Shown in pieces: positions 50,992-59,011 of a stretch of 64,000 bases of DNA; the first letter of the stretch is position 1, and every line of letters begins with the position of its first letter. Origin of the DNA: Eubacterium multiforme (lineage in GTDB: Bacteria > Bacillota > Clostridia > Clostridiales > Clostridiaceae); NCBI RefSeq assembly GCF_030813415.1, contig NZ_JAUSUF010000005.1, forward strand, positions 62,001 through 126,000, written 5' to 3'. The notes under the pieces are model-generated. The model saw only the letters and a program-made list of their open reading frames with translations. It was not told the DNA's origin and made no database searches. A program made the translations under genes and the position numbers.

Positions 50992-51001
50992 GAGGACTAA
51001 A

Positions 51002-51388
51002 ATGTATAGCAGTAGTAATAATCCATATAATGCATATAAAAGTAATACTGTAAACATGGCATCTAAAGATCAACTTCTTTTAATGTTAGTTGATGGAGCA
51101 GTTAAATATACAAAAATAGCAAAAATGGCTATCCAAAATAAAAATATAGAAAAGGCACATAAGGAGTTAGTAAGAGTACAAGATATATTTACAGAACTTA
51201 TGGCAACTTTAGATAGAAGTTTAGGAGAATATTTTGAAAATCTTTTTAAAGTATATGAATTTATAAAAGATAAGTTAGAAGAGGCAAATCTTAAAAAGGA
51301 TATAAATATAATAGATGAAGTACTACCCCTTATTGAAGAGGTTAGAAACACTTGGTATGAAGTAAGCAAGAAAGCAAAGGGATTATAA
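51002..51388 (+). CDS. fliS: Flagellin export chaperone FliS
   Basis: 128 residues. The N-terminal YKSNTVNMASKDQLLLMLVDGAVKYTKIA pattern (core NMASKDQLLLMLVDGAVKY) is characteristic of FliS, which caps the C terminus of flagellin in the cytosol. It also binds FliW in Bacillus. It starts 11 bases after csrA and precedes fliD. Confidence 0.93.
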   Translation: MYSSSNNPYNAYKSNTVNMASKDQLLLMLVDGAVKYTKIAKMAIQNKNIEKAHKELVRVQDIFTELMATLDRSLGEYFENLFKVYEFIKDKLEEANLKKDINIIDEVLPLIEEVRNTWYEVSKKAKGL

Positions 51389-51404
51389 AAGGGAGGGTAA
51401 AAAA

Positions 51405-52895
51405 ATGCCACAAATAAATTCAGCCAGTAATCAAACAACCAATACAAATAGAATAACAGGTATGGCAACAGGTATGGATATTGACCAAATGGTAAAGGGT
51501 ATGGTTGTAAAGGACCAAGCTAAAGTAGATAGCGAAGAACAAAAGCGCCAAATAAATGAATGGAAACAAGAAAAGTATAGAAATGTCATTAAGGATGTTA
51601 AAGGATTATATGACAAATATCTTTTAGCAGGTTCTAAAGATTCAATGATGGTTAGTAAAGTGTATAGCACAATGGCTATAAATAGTTCTGATAGTTCAAT
51701 AATAAGTGCAACAGCTGGACTAGATGCTGCTAGCATTAATTATAATTTTAAGATAGATAAGATAGCTAAATCAGCAGAACTGCAAAGTTCTAAGGCTAAC
51801 TTAACTATAGATACAAAACTATCTGATTTAGGACTTACTGACACTAAAATAAAAATAAATGGTATAGATATTGATTTAAAGGATGCAAAAAATATTAGTG
51901 ACGTAATAAAAGTTATTAATAGTAAATTTCCTAAAAATGAAGTACAAGCTTCCTTTAGTGAAATGACTGAAAAATTTACTATAAAAACTAATAAAACAGG
52001 AGTAAATTCTGAGCTAACATTTGAAGGAGAATTATTTGAAAAATTAGAATTAAAAGATGGAGATAAATTAGTTGGAAATAGTGGAACTGTAAAAGGAAGT
52101 AATAACCTTGTAAAAGTTTTTGACATAGAAGGTAAAGAAATAAGAACTATAGAAAAGGAAAGTAATACTTTCACTATAGACAATATTACATATAGTGTAA
52201 ATGGAGTAAGTAAAGAGAATATTTCAATGACTTCAAAAACTGATACCTCAAGTGCAGTGGAGAAGATGAAAGACTTTGTTGATGAATATAATAAAGTTAT
52301 TAAAGGTATTTATGATTCAATAACAGAGAAGAAAGATAGAAATTATAAACCTCTTACACAAGCACAAAGAGATGATATGAGTGAAGAGCAAATTAAAAAG
52401 TGGGAAGATAAAGCTAAAAAAGGTATCTTAAGAAATGATAAAGAGATGCGACAATTTATGGATAAAATTAGAACATCAGTATCAGGTGTTATAGAAAGTA
52501 CTGGATTCACATTAAGTGATATTGGAATAAAACCAAGTTCTAATTATAACAATCAAGGTCAATTAAATCTTGATGAAGATAAATTTAAAGAGGCATTAGA
52601 GAAAAATGGAGAAAATGTATTTAAAACTGCAACAGAGGCTTTTTCTAATATTAAAGATATAACCTACAATTATGCAGGAAGTTCTTCAGGATTATTTGTA
52701 AAGAAAGCTGGAATGAATAATTCATCTACAGCAGTAAATAATCTTTATTCAGAACAAATAAGAAAACAAGAAATACATATAAAAGAACTAAAGGCAAAGA
52801 TGCAAAAGAAAGAAGATAAGCTTTATAAAAAGTTTGCACTTTTAGAATCAAATATGACTAAAATTAATGCACAGTTAAGTTATCTTATGAAATAA
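51405..52895 (+). CDS. fliD: Flagellar cap protein FliD (hook-associated protein 2)
   Basis: 496 residues. The N terminus has RITGMATGMDIDQMVKGMV (about 17-35) and AKVDSEEQKRQINEWKQEKYR (core QKRQINEWKQEKY), both FliD-type; the C terminus is coiled (LYSEQIRKQEIHIKELKAKM) and ends in the assembly helix MTKINAQLSYLMK. FliD caps the filament and lets flagellin fold at the tip. GGGAGGG precedes the ATG. Confidence 0.95.
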   Translation: MPQINSASNQTTNTNRITGMATGMDIDQMVKGMVVKDQAKVDSEEQKRQINEWKQEKYRNVIKDVKGLYDKYLLAGSKDSMMVSKVYSTMAINSSDSSIISATAGLDAASINYNFKIDKIAKSAELQSSKANLTIDTKLSDLGLTDTKIKINGIDIDLKDAKNISDVIKVINSKFPKNEVQASFSEMTEKFTIKTNKTGVNSELTFEGELFEKLELKDGDKLVGNSGTVKGSNNLVKVFDIEGKEIRTIEKESNTFTIDNITYSVNGVSKENISMTSKTDTSSAVEKMKDFVDEYNKVIKGIYDSITEKKDRNYKPLTQAQRDDMSEEQIKKWEDKAKKGILRNDKEMRQFMDKIRTSVSGVIESTGFTLSDIGIKPSSNYNNQGQLNLDEDKFKEALEKNGENVFKTATEAFSNIKDITYNYAGSSSGLFVKKAGMNNSSTAVNNLYSEQIRKQEIHIKELKAKMQKKEDKLYKKFALLESNMTKINAQLSYLMK

Positions 52896-52909
52896 TAGAG
52901 GATTTTAAT

Positions 52910-53233
52910 ATGATAAATTTATATAAAAATATTTCTTTAGAGATTCTAAAACTTTTAAATGAAGATGATATAGATAATGAGAAATTAGAGTATAACATAG
53001 AAAAAAGACAAGAGATTATTGATAGTTTAAGAAATGAAGATTTAGAAAGCTTTAAGAACCATTATAAAAATTCTGAAATAATAAAAATAGATAATGAAAT
53101 AAAAAATTTATTAGGAAAGAAAATTATAGAAGTTAGAAAAGAATTAAATTCATATAAAACTAAAAGAAGTGTAAATACTGCTTATGTAAATATGAATAAG
53201 AACAATATGAATATTTTCTCAAAAAAAGTATAA
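52910..53233 (+). CDS. fliT: FliT-like small flagellar protein
   Basis: 107 residues, helical and highly charged. FliT chaperones FliD and is typically encoded next to it; sequence likeness is weak, so the call is mainly by position and helical form. It starts 14 bases after fliD. Its TAA overlaps the -35-like TAAA of the flagellin sigma-28 promoter. Confidence 0.6.
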   Translation: MINLYKNISLEILKLLNEDDIDNEKLEYNIEKRQEIIDSLRNEDLESFKNHYKNSEIIKIDNEIKNLLGKKIIEVRKELNSYKTKRSVNTAYVNMNKNNMNIFSKKV

Positions 53234-53257
53234 AGTAATAAATTTATTTACCGATAT
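53231..53257 (+). promoter_or_regulatory. Sigma-28 promoter of the flagellin array
   Basis: TAAA (53231-53234), 15 bases, ACCGATAT (53250-53257), a close sigma-28 match. It gives a leader of about 80 bases carrying the first CsrA hairpin. No similar promoter was found before flagellin copies 2, 3 or 4, so they may be cotranscribed. Confidence 0.88.
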
Positions 53258-53299
53258 GTATAATAGGTTATATTTTAGGTAAATATTGCTTATAAAAAA

Positions 53300-53333
53300 G
53301 ACAAGGATGTCGAAAAAAATTAAATACTAAGGA
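53300..53333 (+). promoter_or_regulatory. CsrA-binding sites in flagellin 1 leader
   Basis: GACAAGGATGTC (53300-53311) folds into a 4-bp stem showing AGGA in the loop and contains ACAAGGATGT, a match to the CsrA selection consensus (RUACARGGAUGU) except at its first two bases. A second GGA (53331-53333) is in the Shine-Dalgarno, 26 bases on. Confidence 0.78.
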
Positions 53334-53344
53334 GAGTAAAAATT

Positions 53345-54505
53345 ATGAGAATTAATACAAATATGAATGCTATGACAGCATTAAACGCAATGAGTAAAAA
53401 TACAGCATTAGCTGGAACAGCAATGGGAAAAATATCTTCAGGATTAAGAATTAACAAAGCTGGAGATGATGCAGCAGGACTAGCAATATCAGAAAAGATG
53501 AGAAGTCAAATTAGAGGATTAGATCAAGCATCAAGAAATACTCAAGATGGAGTATCAATGATACAAACAGCAGAAGGTGCAACAGAAGAAATCGGAAACA
53601 TTACTCAAAGAATGAGACAACTTTCAGTACAAGCATCTAATGAAACAAACTCAGGATCAGATAGAGCAAAGATCGTTGCAGAGTTAACTCAACTACATGG
53701 AGAAATAGACAGAATATCAGGTTCAACTCAATTTAATGGTAAAAACTTATTAAATGGAGAAACAAAAATTGGATCTAAAGGAAAATTCACTATAAATGAT
53801 GGACATGTTATAGAAGGAATAGATGCAAGTGACATTAATAAAGCTGGAGATATTAAATTAACTTTGGCAAATGGAACATCAGGTGGTAAGAAAACTAAAG
53901 CTACTTTAACAATTAGTGGAATTGATTTTGTGAAAGATGATATTGATGTTACTACAGCAGGCAAACTTGATAAGGATATTAATATAACATTAACTTCTAC
54001 AGGTGGAAAGAATATTGTACTTAAAGTAGGTAAGCAAATAGATTCAACTGGTAATATTGGAAAAACAGAATTGGTTGATGTTAAGGGAAAGCAAATCAAC
54101 TTACAAGTTGGAGCTAACGAAGGACAACAATTAACAGTTCAAATTAATAATCTAGGAACAAAATCATTAGGAATAGAACAAACAGATATAGATGCAATGA
54201 AGGCTGATGGAGAAAAAGGAACTAAAGCAGCACAAAGCATGATAACTACTTTAGATAATGCTTTAGAAACAGTAAACACTTCAAGAGCTAACTTTGGAGC
54301 AGTACAAAACAGATTAGAAAGTGCTCAATCAAACCTAAGCACATCAAGTGAAAACTTAACAGCAGCTGAATCAAGAATAAGGGACGTTGATGTTGCAAAG
54401 GAAATGATGACATTATCAAAATTCAATTTATTAACACAAGCATCACAAGCAATGGCAGCACAAGCTAAAAACCAACCAGAAGGTGTAATGCAACTTTTAA
54501 GATAA
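53345..54505 (+). CDS. fla: Flagellin, copy 1
   Basis: 386 residues, the filament subunit. The N-terminal D0/D1 part (about 1-142) has INTNMNAMTALNAMSKNTAL, SSGLRINKAGDDAAGLAISE and the SVQASNETNSGSDRAKI stretch; the C-terminal D1/D0 part (about 255-386) ends ASQAMAAQAKNQPEGVMQLLR. The middle (about 145-250) is the exposed, variable part, starting IGSKGKFTINDGH. It carries SK at the start motif (as copy 3) and GNITQ (as copy 2). Ribosome site AAGGAGAG with CsrA overlap. Likely the sigma-28 proximal gene. Confidence 0.96.
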   Translation: MRINTNMNAMTALNAMSKNTALAGTAMGKISSGLRINKAGDDAAGLAISEKMRSQIRGLDQASRNTQDGVSMIQTAEGATEEIGNITQRMRQLSVQASNETNSGSDRAKIVAELTQLHGEIDRISGSTQFNGKNLLNGETKIGSKGKFTINDGHVIEGIDASDINKAGDIKLTLANGTSGGKKTKATLTISGIDFVKDDIDVTTAGKLDKDINITLTSTGGKNIVLKVGKQIDSTGNIGKTELVDVKGKQINLQVGANEGQQLTVQINNLGTKSLGIEQTDIDAMKADGEKGTKAAQSMITTLDNALETVNTSRANFGAVQNRLESAQSNLSTSSENLTAAESRIRDVDVAKEMMTLSKFNLLTQASQAMAAQAKNQPEGVMQLLR

Positions 54506-54554
54506 TTAATAGTGAAAAATAGTTATTTAAGCTAAAAATAAAATATAAAATACG

Positions 54555-54585
54555 GACAAGGATGTCAAATCTAAAATACTAAGGA
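54555..54585 (+). promoter_or_regulatory. CsrA-binding sites in flagellin 2 leader
   Basis: GACAAGGATGTC (54555-54566) with AGGA in the loop; the second GGA (54583-54585) lies in the Shine-Dalgarno, 23 bases downstream. Confidence 0.76.
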
Positions 54586-54596
54586 GAGTAAAAATA

Positions 54597-55751
54597 ATGA
54601 GAATTAACACAAACATGAATGCTATGACAGCATTAAACGCAATGGGAAGAAATACAGCATTAGCTGGAACAGCAATGGGGAAAATATCTTCAGGATTAAG
54701 AATCAATAAAGCTGGAGATGATGCAGCAGGACTAGCAATATCAGAAAAAATGAGAAGTCAAATTAGAGGATTAGATCAAGCATCAAGAAATACTCAAGAT
54801 GGAGTATCAATGATACAAACAGCAGAAGGTGCAACAGAAGAAATCGGAAACATTACTCAAAGAATGAGACAACTTTCAGTACAAGCATCAAATGAAACAA
54901 ACTCAGGATCAGATAGAGCAAAGATTGTTGAAGAGTTAACTCAATTACATGATGAAATTGATAGAATATCAGGTTCAACTCAATTTAATGGTAAAAACTT
55001 ATTAAATGGAGAAACAAAGATTGGTACTGTTGGAACAATGACTACAAATGATGGTCATACTATAGAAGGAATAGATGTAAGTAGTATTGATAAGGCAGAA
55101 GATATTAATGCTACATTATCAGCATCTAGTAGTAATACTAAAGTAAGTATAAGTATTAATGGTATTACTTATGAGAAGGATAATGTAACTAGTAAAGCAG
55201 GAGCAGGAAAACTTGATAAGGATACAAGTGTAATATTAACTTCTAAAGATGGGAAAAATATTACATTTAAAGTAGGTACTCAATTGGATAAAACTGGAAA
55301 GGTTGCACAGATAAAAGTAAGTGATATTCTTGGAAAACAAATTAACTTACAAGTTGGAGCTAATGAAGGACAACAATTAACAGTTCAAATTAATAATCTA
55401 GGAACAAAATCACTAGGATTAGAACAAACAGATATAGATGCAATGAAGGCTGATGGAGAAAAAGGAACTGAAGCAGCACAAAAAATGATAACGACTTTAG
55501 ATAAAGCTTTAGAAACAGTAAATACTTCAAGAGCTAACTTTGGAGCAGTACAAAACAGATTAGAAAGTGCACAATCAAACTTAAGCACTTCAAGTGAAAA
55601 CTTAACAGCAGCTGAATCAAGAATAAGGGACGTTGATGTTGCAAAGGAAATGATGACATTATCAAAATTCAACTTATTAACACAAGCATCACAAGCAATG
55701 GCAGCACAAGCTAAGAATCAACCAGAAGGTGTAATGCAACTTTTAAGATAA
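54597..55751 (+). CDS. fla: Flagellin, copy 2
   Basis: 384 residues. Ends are nearly identical to copy 1, except GR for SK in the start motif (AMGRNTAL), EELTQLHDEIDR for AELTQLHGEIDR, and LGLEQTD for LGIEQTD. The middle part (about 145-250) differs strongly, beginning IGTVGTMTTNDGH, with a Ser-rich strand (SASSSNTKVSISING). Lies 91 bases after copy 1 without a terminator, so cotranscription is likely. Its leader has the CsrA hairpin. Confidence 0.96.
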   Translation: MRINTNMNAMTALNAMGRNTALAGTAMGKISSGLRINKAGDDAAGLAISEKMRSQIRGLDQASRNTQDGVSMIQTAEGATEEIGNITQRMRQLSVQASNETNSGSDRAKIVEELTQLHDEIDRISGSTQFNGKNLLNGETKIGTVGTMTTNDGHTIEGIDVSSIDKAEDINATLSASSSNTKVSISINGITYEKDNVTSKAGAGKLDKDTSVILTSKDGKNITFKVGTQLDKTGKVAQIKVSDILGKQINLQVGANEGQQLTVQINNLGTKSLGLEQTDIDAMKADGEKGTEAAQKMITTLDKALETVNTSRANFGAVQNRLESAQSNLSTSSENLTAAESRIRDVDVAKEMMTLSKFNLLTQASQAMAAQAKNQPEGVMQLLR

Positions 55752-55772
55752 TAAAATTAACATAAATATAGT

Positions 55773-55803
55773 GACAAGGATGTCAAATTTAAAATACTAA
55801 GGA
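55773..55803 (+). promoter_or_regulatory. CsrA-binding sites in flagellin 3 leader
   Basis: GACAAGGATGTC (55773-55784) with AGGA loop; the Shine-Dalgarno GGA is at 55801-55803, 23 bases on. Confidence 0.76.
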
Positions 55804-55814
55804 GAGTAAAAATT

Positions 55815-56978
55815 ATGAGAATTAATACAAATATGAATGCTATGACAGCATTAAACGCAATGAGTAAAAACACAGCTTTAGCTGGGACAGCAATGGGAAA
55901 GATATCTTCAGGATTAAGAATTAACAAAGCTGGAGATGACGTAGCAGGACTTGCAATATCAGAAAAGATGAGAAGCCAAATTAGAGGATTAGATCAAGCA
56001 TCAAGAAATACTCAAGATGGAGTATCAATGATACAAACAGCAGAAGGTGCAACAGAAGAAATTGGAAACATAGCTCAAAGAATGAGACAACTTTCAGTAC
56101 AAGCATCTAATGAAACAAATTCAGGATCAGATAGAGCAAAGATCGTTGCAGAGTTAACTCAACTGCATGGAGAAATAGACAGAATATCAGGTTCAACTCA
56201 ATTTAATGGTAAAAATTTATTAAATGGAGAAACAAAGATTGGGGAAAATGAAACTTTTGTTCCTAAATCAGATTATGTTATAAAAGGATTAAATTTAAGT
56301 GAAGTTACTAAATCAGCAGATGTAAAAATAACTTTAACAAATGGATCATCTGCTAAACAAACTACTATTACTGTAGTAGCAAATGGAAAAACTTTTACAG
56401 GAACAGATCTTGCTATGTCTGTACAAGGAACTTTTGATGCAAATAAAGAAGTAACGTTAAAAGATACAAGTGGAAATGCTATTAAACTTGAAGTAAGCAA
56501 GGCAAAAACATCAGCAGATAATGGTGAAATTATAGAATCTAAAAAAATTGATATACTTGGAAAAGAAATTAATTTACAAGTTGGAGCTAATGAGGGACAA
56601 CAGTTAAAAGTTCAAATTAATAATTTAGGAACAAAGTCATTAGGAATAAATCAACCTGATATAGATAAAATGAAGGCTGATGGAAAAGAAGGAACAGCTG
56701 CAGCGCAAACAATGATAACTACTTTAGATAAAGCTTTAGAAACAGTAAATACTTCAAGAGCTAATTTTGGAGCAGTACAAAACAGATTAGAAAGTGCACA
56801 ATCAAACTTAAGCACTTCAAGTGAAAACTTAACAGCAGCTGAATCAAGAATAAGGGACGTTGATGTTGCAAAGGAAATGATGACATTATCAAAATTCAAC
56901 TTATTAACACAAGCATCACAAGCAATGGCAGCACAAGCTAAGAATCAACCAGAAGGTGTAATGCAACTTTTAAGATAA
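55815..56978 (+). CDS. fla: Flagellin, copy 3
   Basis: 387 residues. It has SK in the start motif (as copy 1) and GNIAQ (as copy 4). Private changes are GDDVAGLA for GDDAAGLA, LKVQI for LTVQI and LGINQPD for LGIEQTD. The middle part begins IGENETF, shared with copy 4, then diverges. Separated by only 63 bases from copy 2. Function as for the other copies, possibly a minor filament subunit. Confidence 0.96.
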   Translation: MRINTNMNAMTALNAMSKNTALAGTAMGKISSGLRINKAGDDVAGLAISEKMRSQIRGLDQASRNTQDGVSMIQTAEGATEEIGNIAQRMRQLSVQASNETNSGSDRAKIVAELTQLHGEIDRISGSTQFNGKNLLNGETKIGENETFVPKSDYVIKGLNLSEVTKSADVKITLTNGSSAKQTTITVVANGKTFTGTDLAMSVQGTFDANKEVTLKDTSGNAIKLEVSKAKTSADNGEIIESKKIDILGKEINLQVGANEGQQLKVQINNLGTKSLGINQPDIDKMKADGKEGTAAAQTMITTLDKALETVNTSRANFGAVQNRLESAQSNLSTSSENLTAAESRIRDVDVAKEMMTLSKFNLLTQASQAMAAQAKNQPEGVMQLLR

Positions 56979-57010
56979 TAAATAAAAATACTTATTTAAG
57001 CTAAAATATC

Positions 57011-57041
57011 GACACGGATGTCAAATTTTAAATACTAAGGA
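57011..57041 (+). promoter_or_regulatory. CsrA-binding sites in flagellin 4 leader (variant loop)
   Basis: GACACGGATGTC (57011-57022): the stem is kept but the loop reads CGGA instead of AGGA. The second GGA is in the Shine-Dalgarno (57039-57041), 23 bases on. Confidence 0.7.
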
Positions 57042-57052
57042 GAGTAAAAAAT

Positions 57053-58216
57053 ATGAGAATTAATACAAATATGAATGCTATGACAGCATTAAACGCAATG
57101 GGAAGAAATACAGCATTAGCTGGAACAGCAATGGGAAAGATATCTTCAGGATTAAGAATTAACAAAGCTGGAGATGACGCTGCAGGACTAGCAATATCAG
57201 AAAAGATGAGAAGCCAAATTAGAGGATTAGATCAAGCATCAAGAAATACTCAAGATGGAGTATCAATGATACAAACAGCAGAAGGTGCAACAGAAGAAAT
57301 TGGAAACATAGCTCAAAGAATGAGACAACTTTCAGTACAAGCATCAAATGAAACAAATTCAGGATCAGATAGAGCAAAGATCGTTGCAGAGTTAACTCAA
57401 CTACATGGAGAAATAGACAGAATATCAGGTTCAACTCAATTTAATGGTAAAAATTTATTAAATGGAGAAACAAAGATTGGCGAAAATGAAACATTTAATC
57501 TAAAAACAGGTTACACTATAAAAGGAATAGATTTAAATGATGTTACTAAGGTATCTGATGTTAAATTAACAGTAGCGAATGGAACAGGTCTTAAACAAAC
57601 TAATGTCACTTTAGAAGTTTCTGGAAAAACTTATGAAGCGAAAGATTTAAGCATGACTACACAAGGAGAACTTGATGCTAAAACTGAAGTTGTATTAAAA
57701 GATAAAAATGGAAATACTGTTAAACTACAATTGGATACCAAAATGTCAGCAGGAAGTAAGAGTGATATTGTAGAATCTAAAAAAACTGATATACTTGGAA
57801 AAGAAATTAATTTACAAGTTGGAGCTAATGAAGGACAACAATTAACAGTTCAAATTAATAATCTGGGAACAAAATCATTAGGAATAGAACAAACAGATAT
57901 AGATGCAATGAAGGCAGATGGAAATAAAGGAACTGAAGCAGCGCAAAAAATGATAACTATTTTAGATAATGCTTTAGAAACAGTAAATACTTCAAGAGCT
58001 AACTTTGGAGCAGCACAAAACAGATTAGAAAGTGCACAATCAAATTTAAGTACTTCAAGTGAAAACTTAACAGCAGCAGAATCAAGAATAAGAGACGTTG
58101 ATGTTGCAAAGGAAATGATGACATTATCAAAATTTAACTTATTAACACAAGCATCTCAAGCAATGGCAGCACAAGCTAAAAATCAACCAGAAGGCGTAAT
58201 GCAACTTTTAAGATAA
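57053..58216 (+). CDS. fla: Flagellin, copy 4
   Basis: 387 residues. It has GR in the start motif (as copy 2) and GNIAQ (as copy 3). Private changes are FGAAQNRLES for FGAVQNRLES and ITILDNALE for ITTLDNALE. The middle begins IGENETF as in copy 3, then diverges. The CsrA hairpin in its leader has a changed loop base. It is the last copy and is followed by a strong terminator. Confidence 0.96.
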   Translation: MRINTNMNAMTALNAMGRNTALAGTAMGKISSGLRINKAGDDAAGLAISEKMRSQIRGLDQASRNTQDGVSMIQTAEGATEEIGNIAQRMRQLSVQASNETNSGSDRAKIVAELTQLHGEIDRISGSTQFNGKNLLNGETKIGENETFNLKTGYTIKGIDLNDVTKVSDVKLTVANGTGLKQTNVTLEVSGKTYEAKDLSMTTQGELDAKTEVVLKDKNGNTVKLQLDTKMSAGSKSDIVESKKTDILGKEINLQVGANEGQQLTVQINNLGTKSLGIEQTDIDAMKADGNKGTEAAQKMITILDNALETVNTSRANFGAAQNRLESAQSNLSTSSENLTAAESRIRDVDVAKEMMTLSKFNLLTQASQAMAAQAKNQPEGVMQLLR

Positions 58217-58232
58217 TATTATAAAAAATTAT

Positions 58233-58265
58233 AAAGGATAAGGCTTCTAGCTTTATCCTTTTTTA
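58233..58265 (+). terminator. Terminator after the flagellin array
   Basis: A 13-bp stem, AAAGGATAAGGCT (58233-58245) with AGCTTTATCCTTT (58249-58261), one wobble, TCT loop, T tract. Confidence 0.9.
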
Positions 58266-58338
58266 TATTAAGAAAAATATAAATTTATGGCTATGTTTTA
58301 AATCGACACTTAACTAATAAATAACGAAACATTATTTG

Positions 58339-58359
58339 TTAATTAGTATAACTAATTAA
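58339..58359. promoter_or_regulatory. Inverted repeat upstream of the flgB riboswitch
   Basis: TTAATTAGT (58339-58347) and ACTAATTAA (58351-58359), perfect over 9 bp with an ATA centre and no T tract, so it looks like an operator rather than a terminator. About 170 bases before the aptamer. The binding protein is unknown. Confidence 0.35.
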
Positions 58360-58507
58360 GTTACAGAATATTAAACATAAGTTGTTAAAATGAACAAAAA
58401 AAGAATAAAATAGTATATATATGAAGTAGAAATGTATTAAATTTAAATAATAAGTAGAAAAATGTAATTTAATAGTATATAATATACAATATAATATAAT
58501 TTAATAA

Positions 58508-58584
58508 TTAGCAAAATTAGGGAAACTTAATGACGCAAAGCTATAGGGGCTAAGATCAAATATTATGCCAGCCAGTTGCACTAA
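58508..58584 (+). promoter_or_regulatory. c-di-GMP-I (GEMM-I) riboswitch of the flgB operon
   Basis: The conserved core GACGCAAAGC is at 58532-58541, preceded by a stem with a GAAA tetraloop (ATTAGG-GAAA-CTTAAT, 58516-58531) and followed by GGGGCTAAG and TGCCAGCCAG, the tetraloop-receptor arm. P1 is TTAGCAA (58508-58514) with TTGC-AC-TAA (58576-58584). A terminator follows at once, so ligand binding probably ends transcription, as reported for the flgB riboswitch of Clostridioides difficile. High c-di-GMP would then shut off the early flagellar operon. Confidence 0.88.
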
Positions 58585-58585
58585 C

Positions 58586-58618
58586 AAAATAAGAAAAATT
58601 ATCTTATTTTTTTTCTTG
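58586..58618 (+). terminator. Riboswitch-controlled terminator upstream of flgB
   Basis: AAAATAAGA (58586-58594) and TCTTATTTT (58602-58610) with an AAAATTA loop, then TTTTCTTG. It starts one base after P1 of the aptamer, so P1 and terminator can form together. Confidence 0.8.
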
Positions 58619-58682
58619 TTTTTTTGATTTTTGGCTGCTTCCTTTGTGAGTGGTTTTTTTTTGCGGTTAAAAGGAGGAATGT

Positions 58683-59006
58683 ATGGAGATTTATGGATTA
58701 ATAAAAGCAAGTTTAGATGTGGCTAAGTTACGGGGAGAAACAATAGCAAATAATATTTCAAATGTTAATACACCAGGATATAAAAGAAAATACGTTACAT
58801 TTGAAGAAAGTTTAAATGAAACAAATAAAAAGAATAATATCCAAGTTAAGGAAGATAAATCAACAAGTATGAGAGCAGACGGGAACAATGTGGATTTAGA
58901 AAGTGAAAAGGTAGATCAAGCTGCAAATACTCTTATGTATAACAGTTTGATAAGCATTACAAACATTAAATTAGCCATGGCTAAAAGTGTAATAAGTGGA
59001 AGGTAA
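58683..59006 (+). CDS. flgB: Flagellar basal-body rod protein FlgB
   Basis: 107 residues, somewhat short for FlgB. Rod-family motif [24 protein letters not shown] (core [14 protein letters not shown], about 22-35) is clear. It is the proximal rod subunit and the first gene of the early operon, behind the c-di-GMP riboswitch. AAAGGAGG precedes ATG 58683 by about 5 bases. It is followed 5 bases on by flgC. Confidence 0.95.
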   Translation: MEIYGLIKASLDVAKLRGETIANNISNVNTPGYKRKYVTFEESLNETNKKNNIQVKEDKSTSMRADGNNVDLESEKVDQAANTLMYNSLISITNIKLAMAKSVISGR

Positions 59007-59011
59007 TAAAA

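Larger units (their letters stand above)
53345..58216 (+). repeat. Tandem array of four flagellin genes
   Basis: Four head-to-tail genes of 384-387 codons with nearly identical ends (first about 142 and last about 130 codons) and divergent centres. Spacers are 91, 63 and 74 bases and each keeps the GACAnGGATGTC hairpin and the TACTAAGGAGAGTAAAAA ribosome site. Shared variants cross between copies, indicating gene conversion. Confidence 0.9.
58217..58682. other. 466-base region between flagellin array and flgB
   Basis: Contains the flagellin terminator (58233-58265), a 9-bp inverted repeat (58339-58359), AT-rich sequence with several TATAAT-like elements (58478-58483, 58490-58495) but no good -35, the c-di-GMP-I riboswitch (58508-58584), its terminator (58586-58618) and a T-rich leader up to flgB. 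No gene. Confidence 0.8.

Noticed and set aside
51070-52183. Several long minus-strand open frames opposite fliS and fliD
   Set aside because: Shadows of conserved plus-strand genes; Ser/Phe-rich translations, no ribosome sites.
53345-58216. Tandem repeats considered as a CRISPR or satellite array
   Set aside because: The repeats are complete flagellin genes of about 1.2 kb with intact frames.
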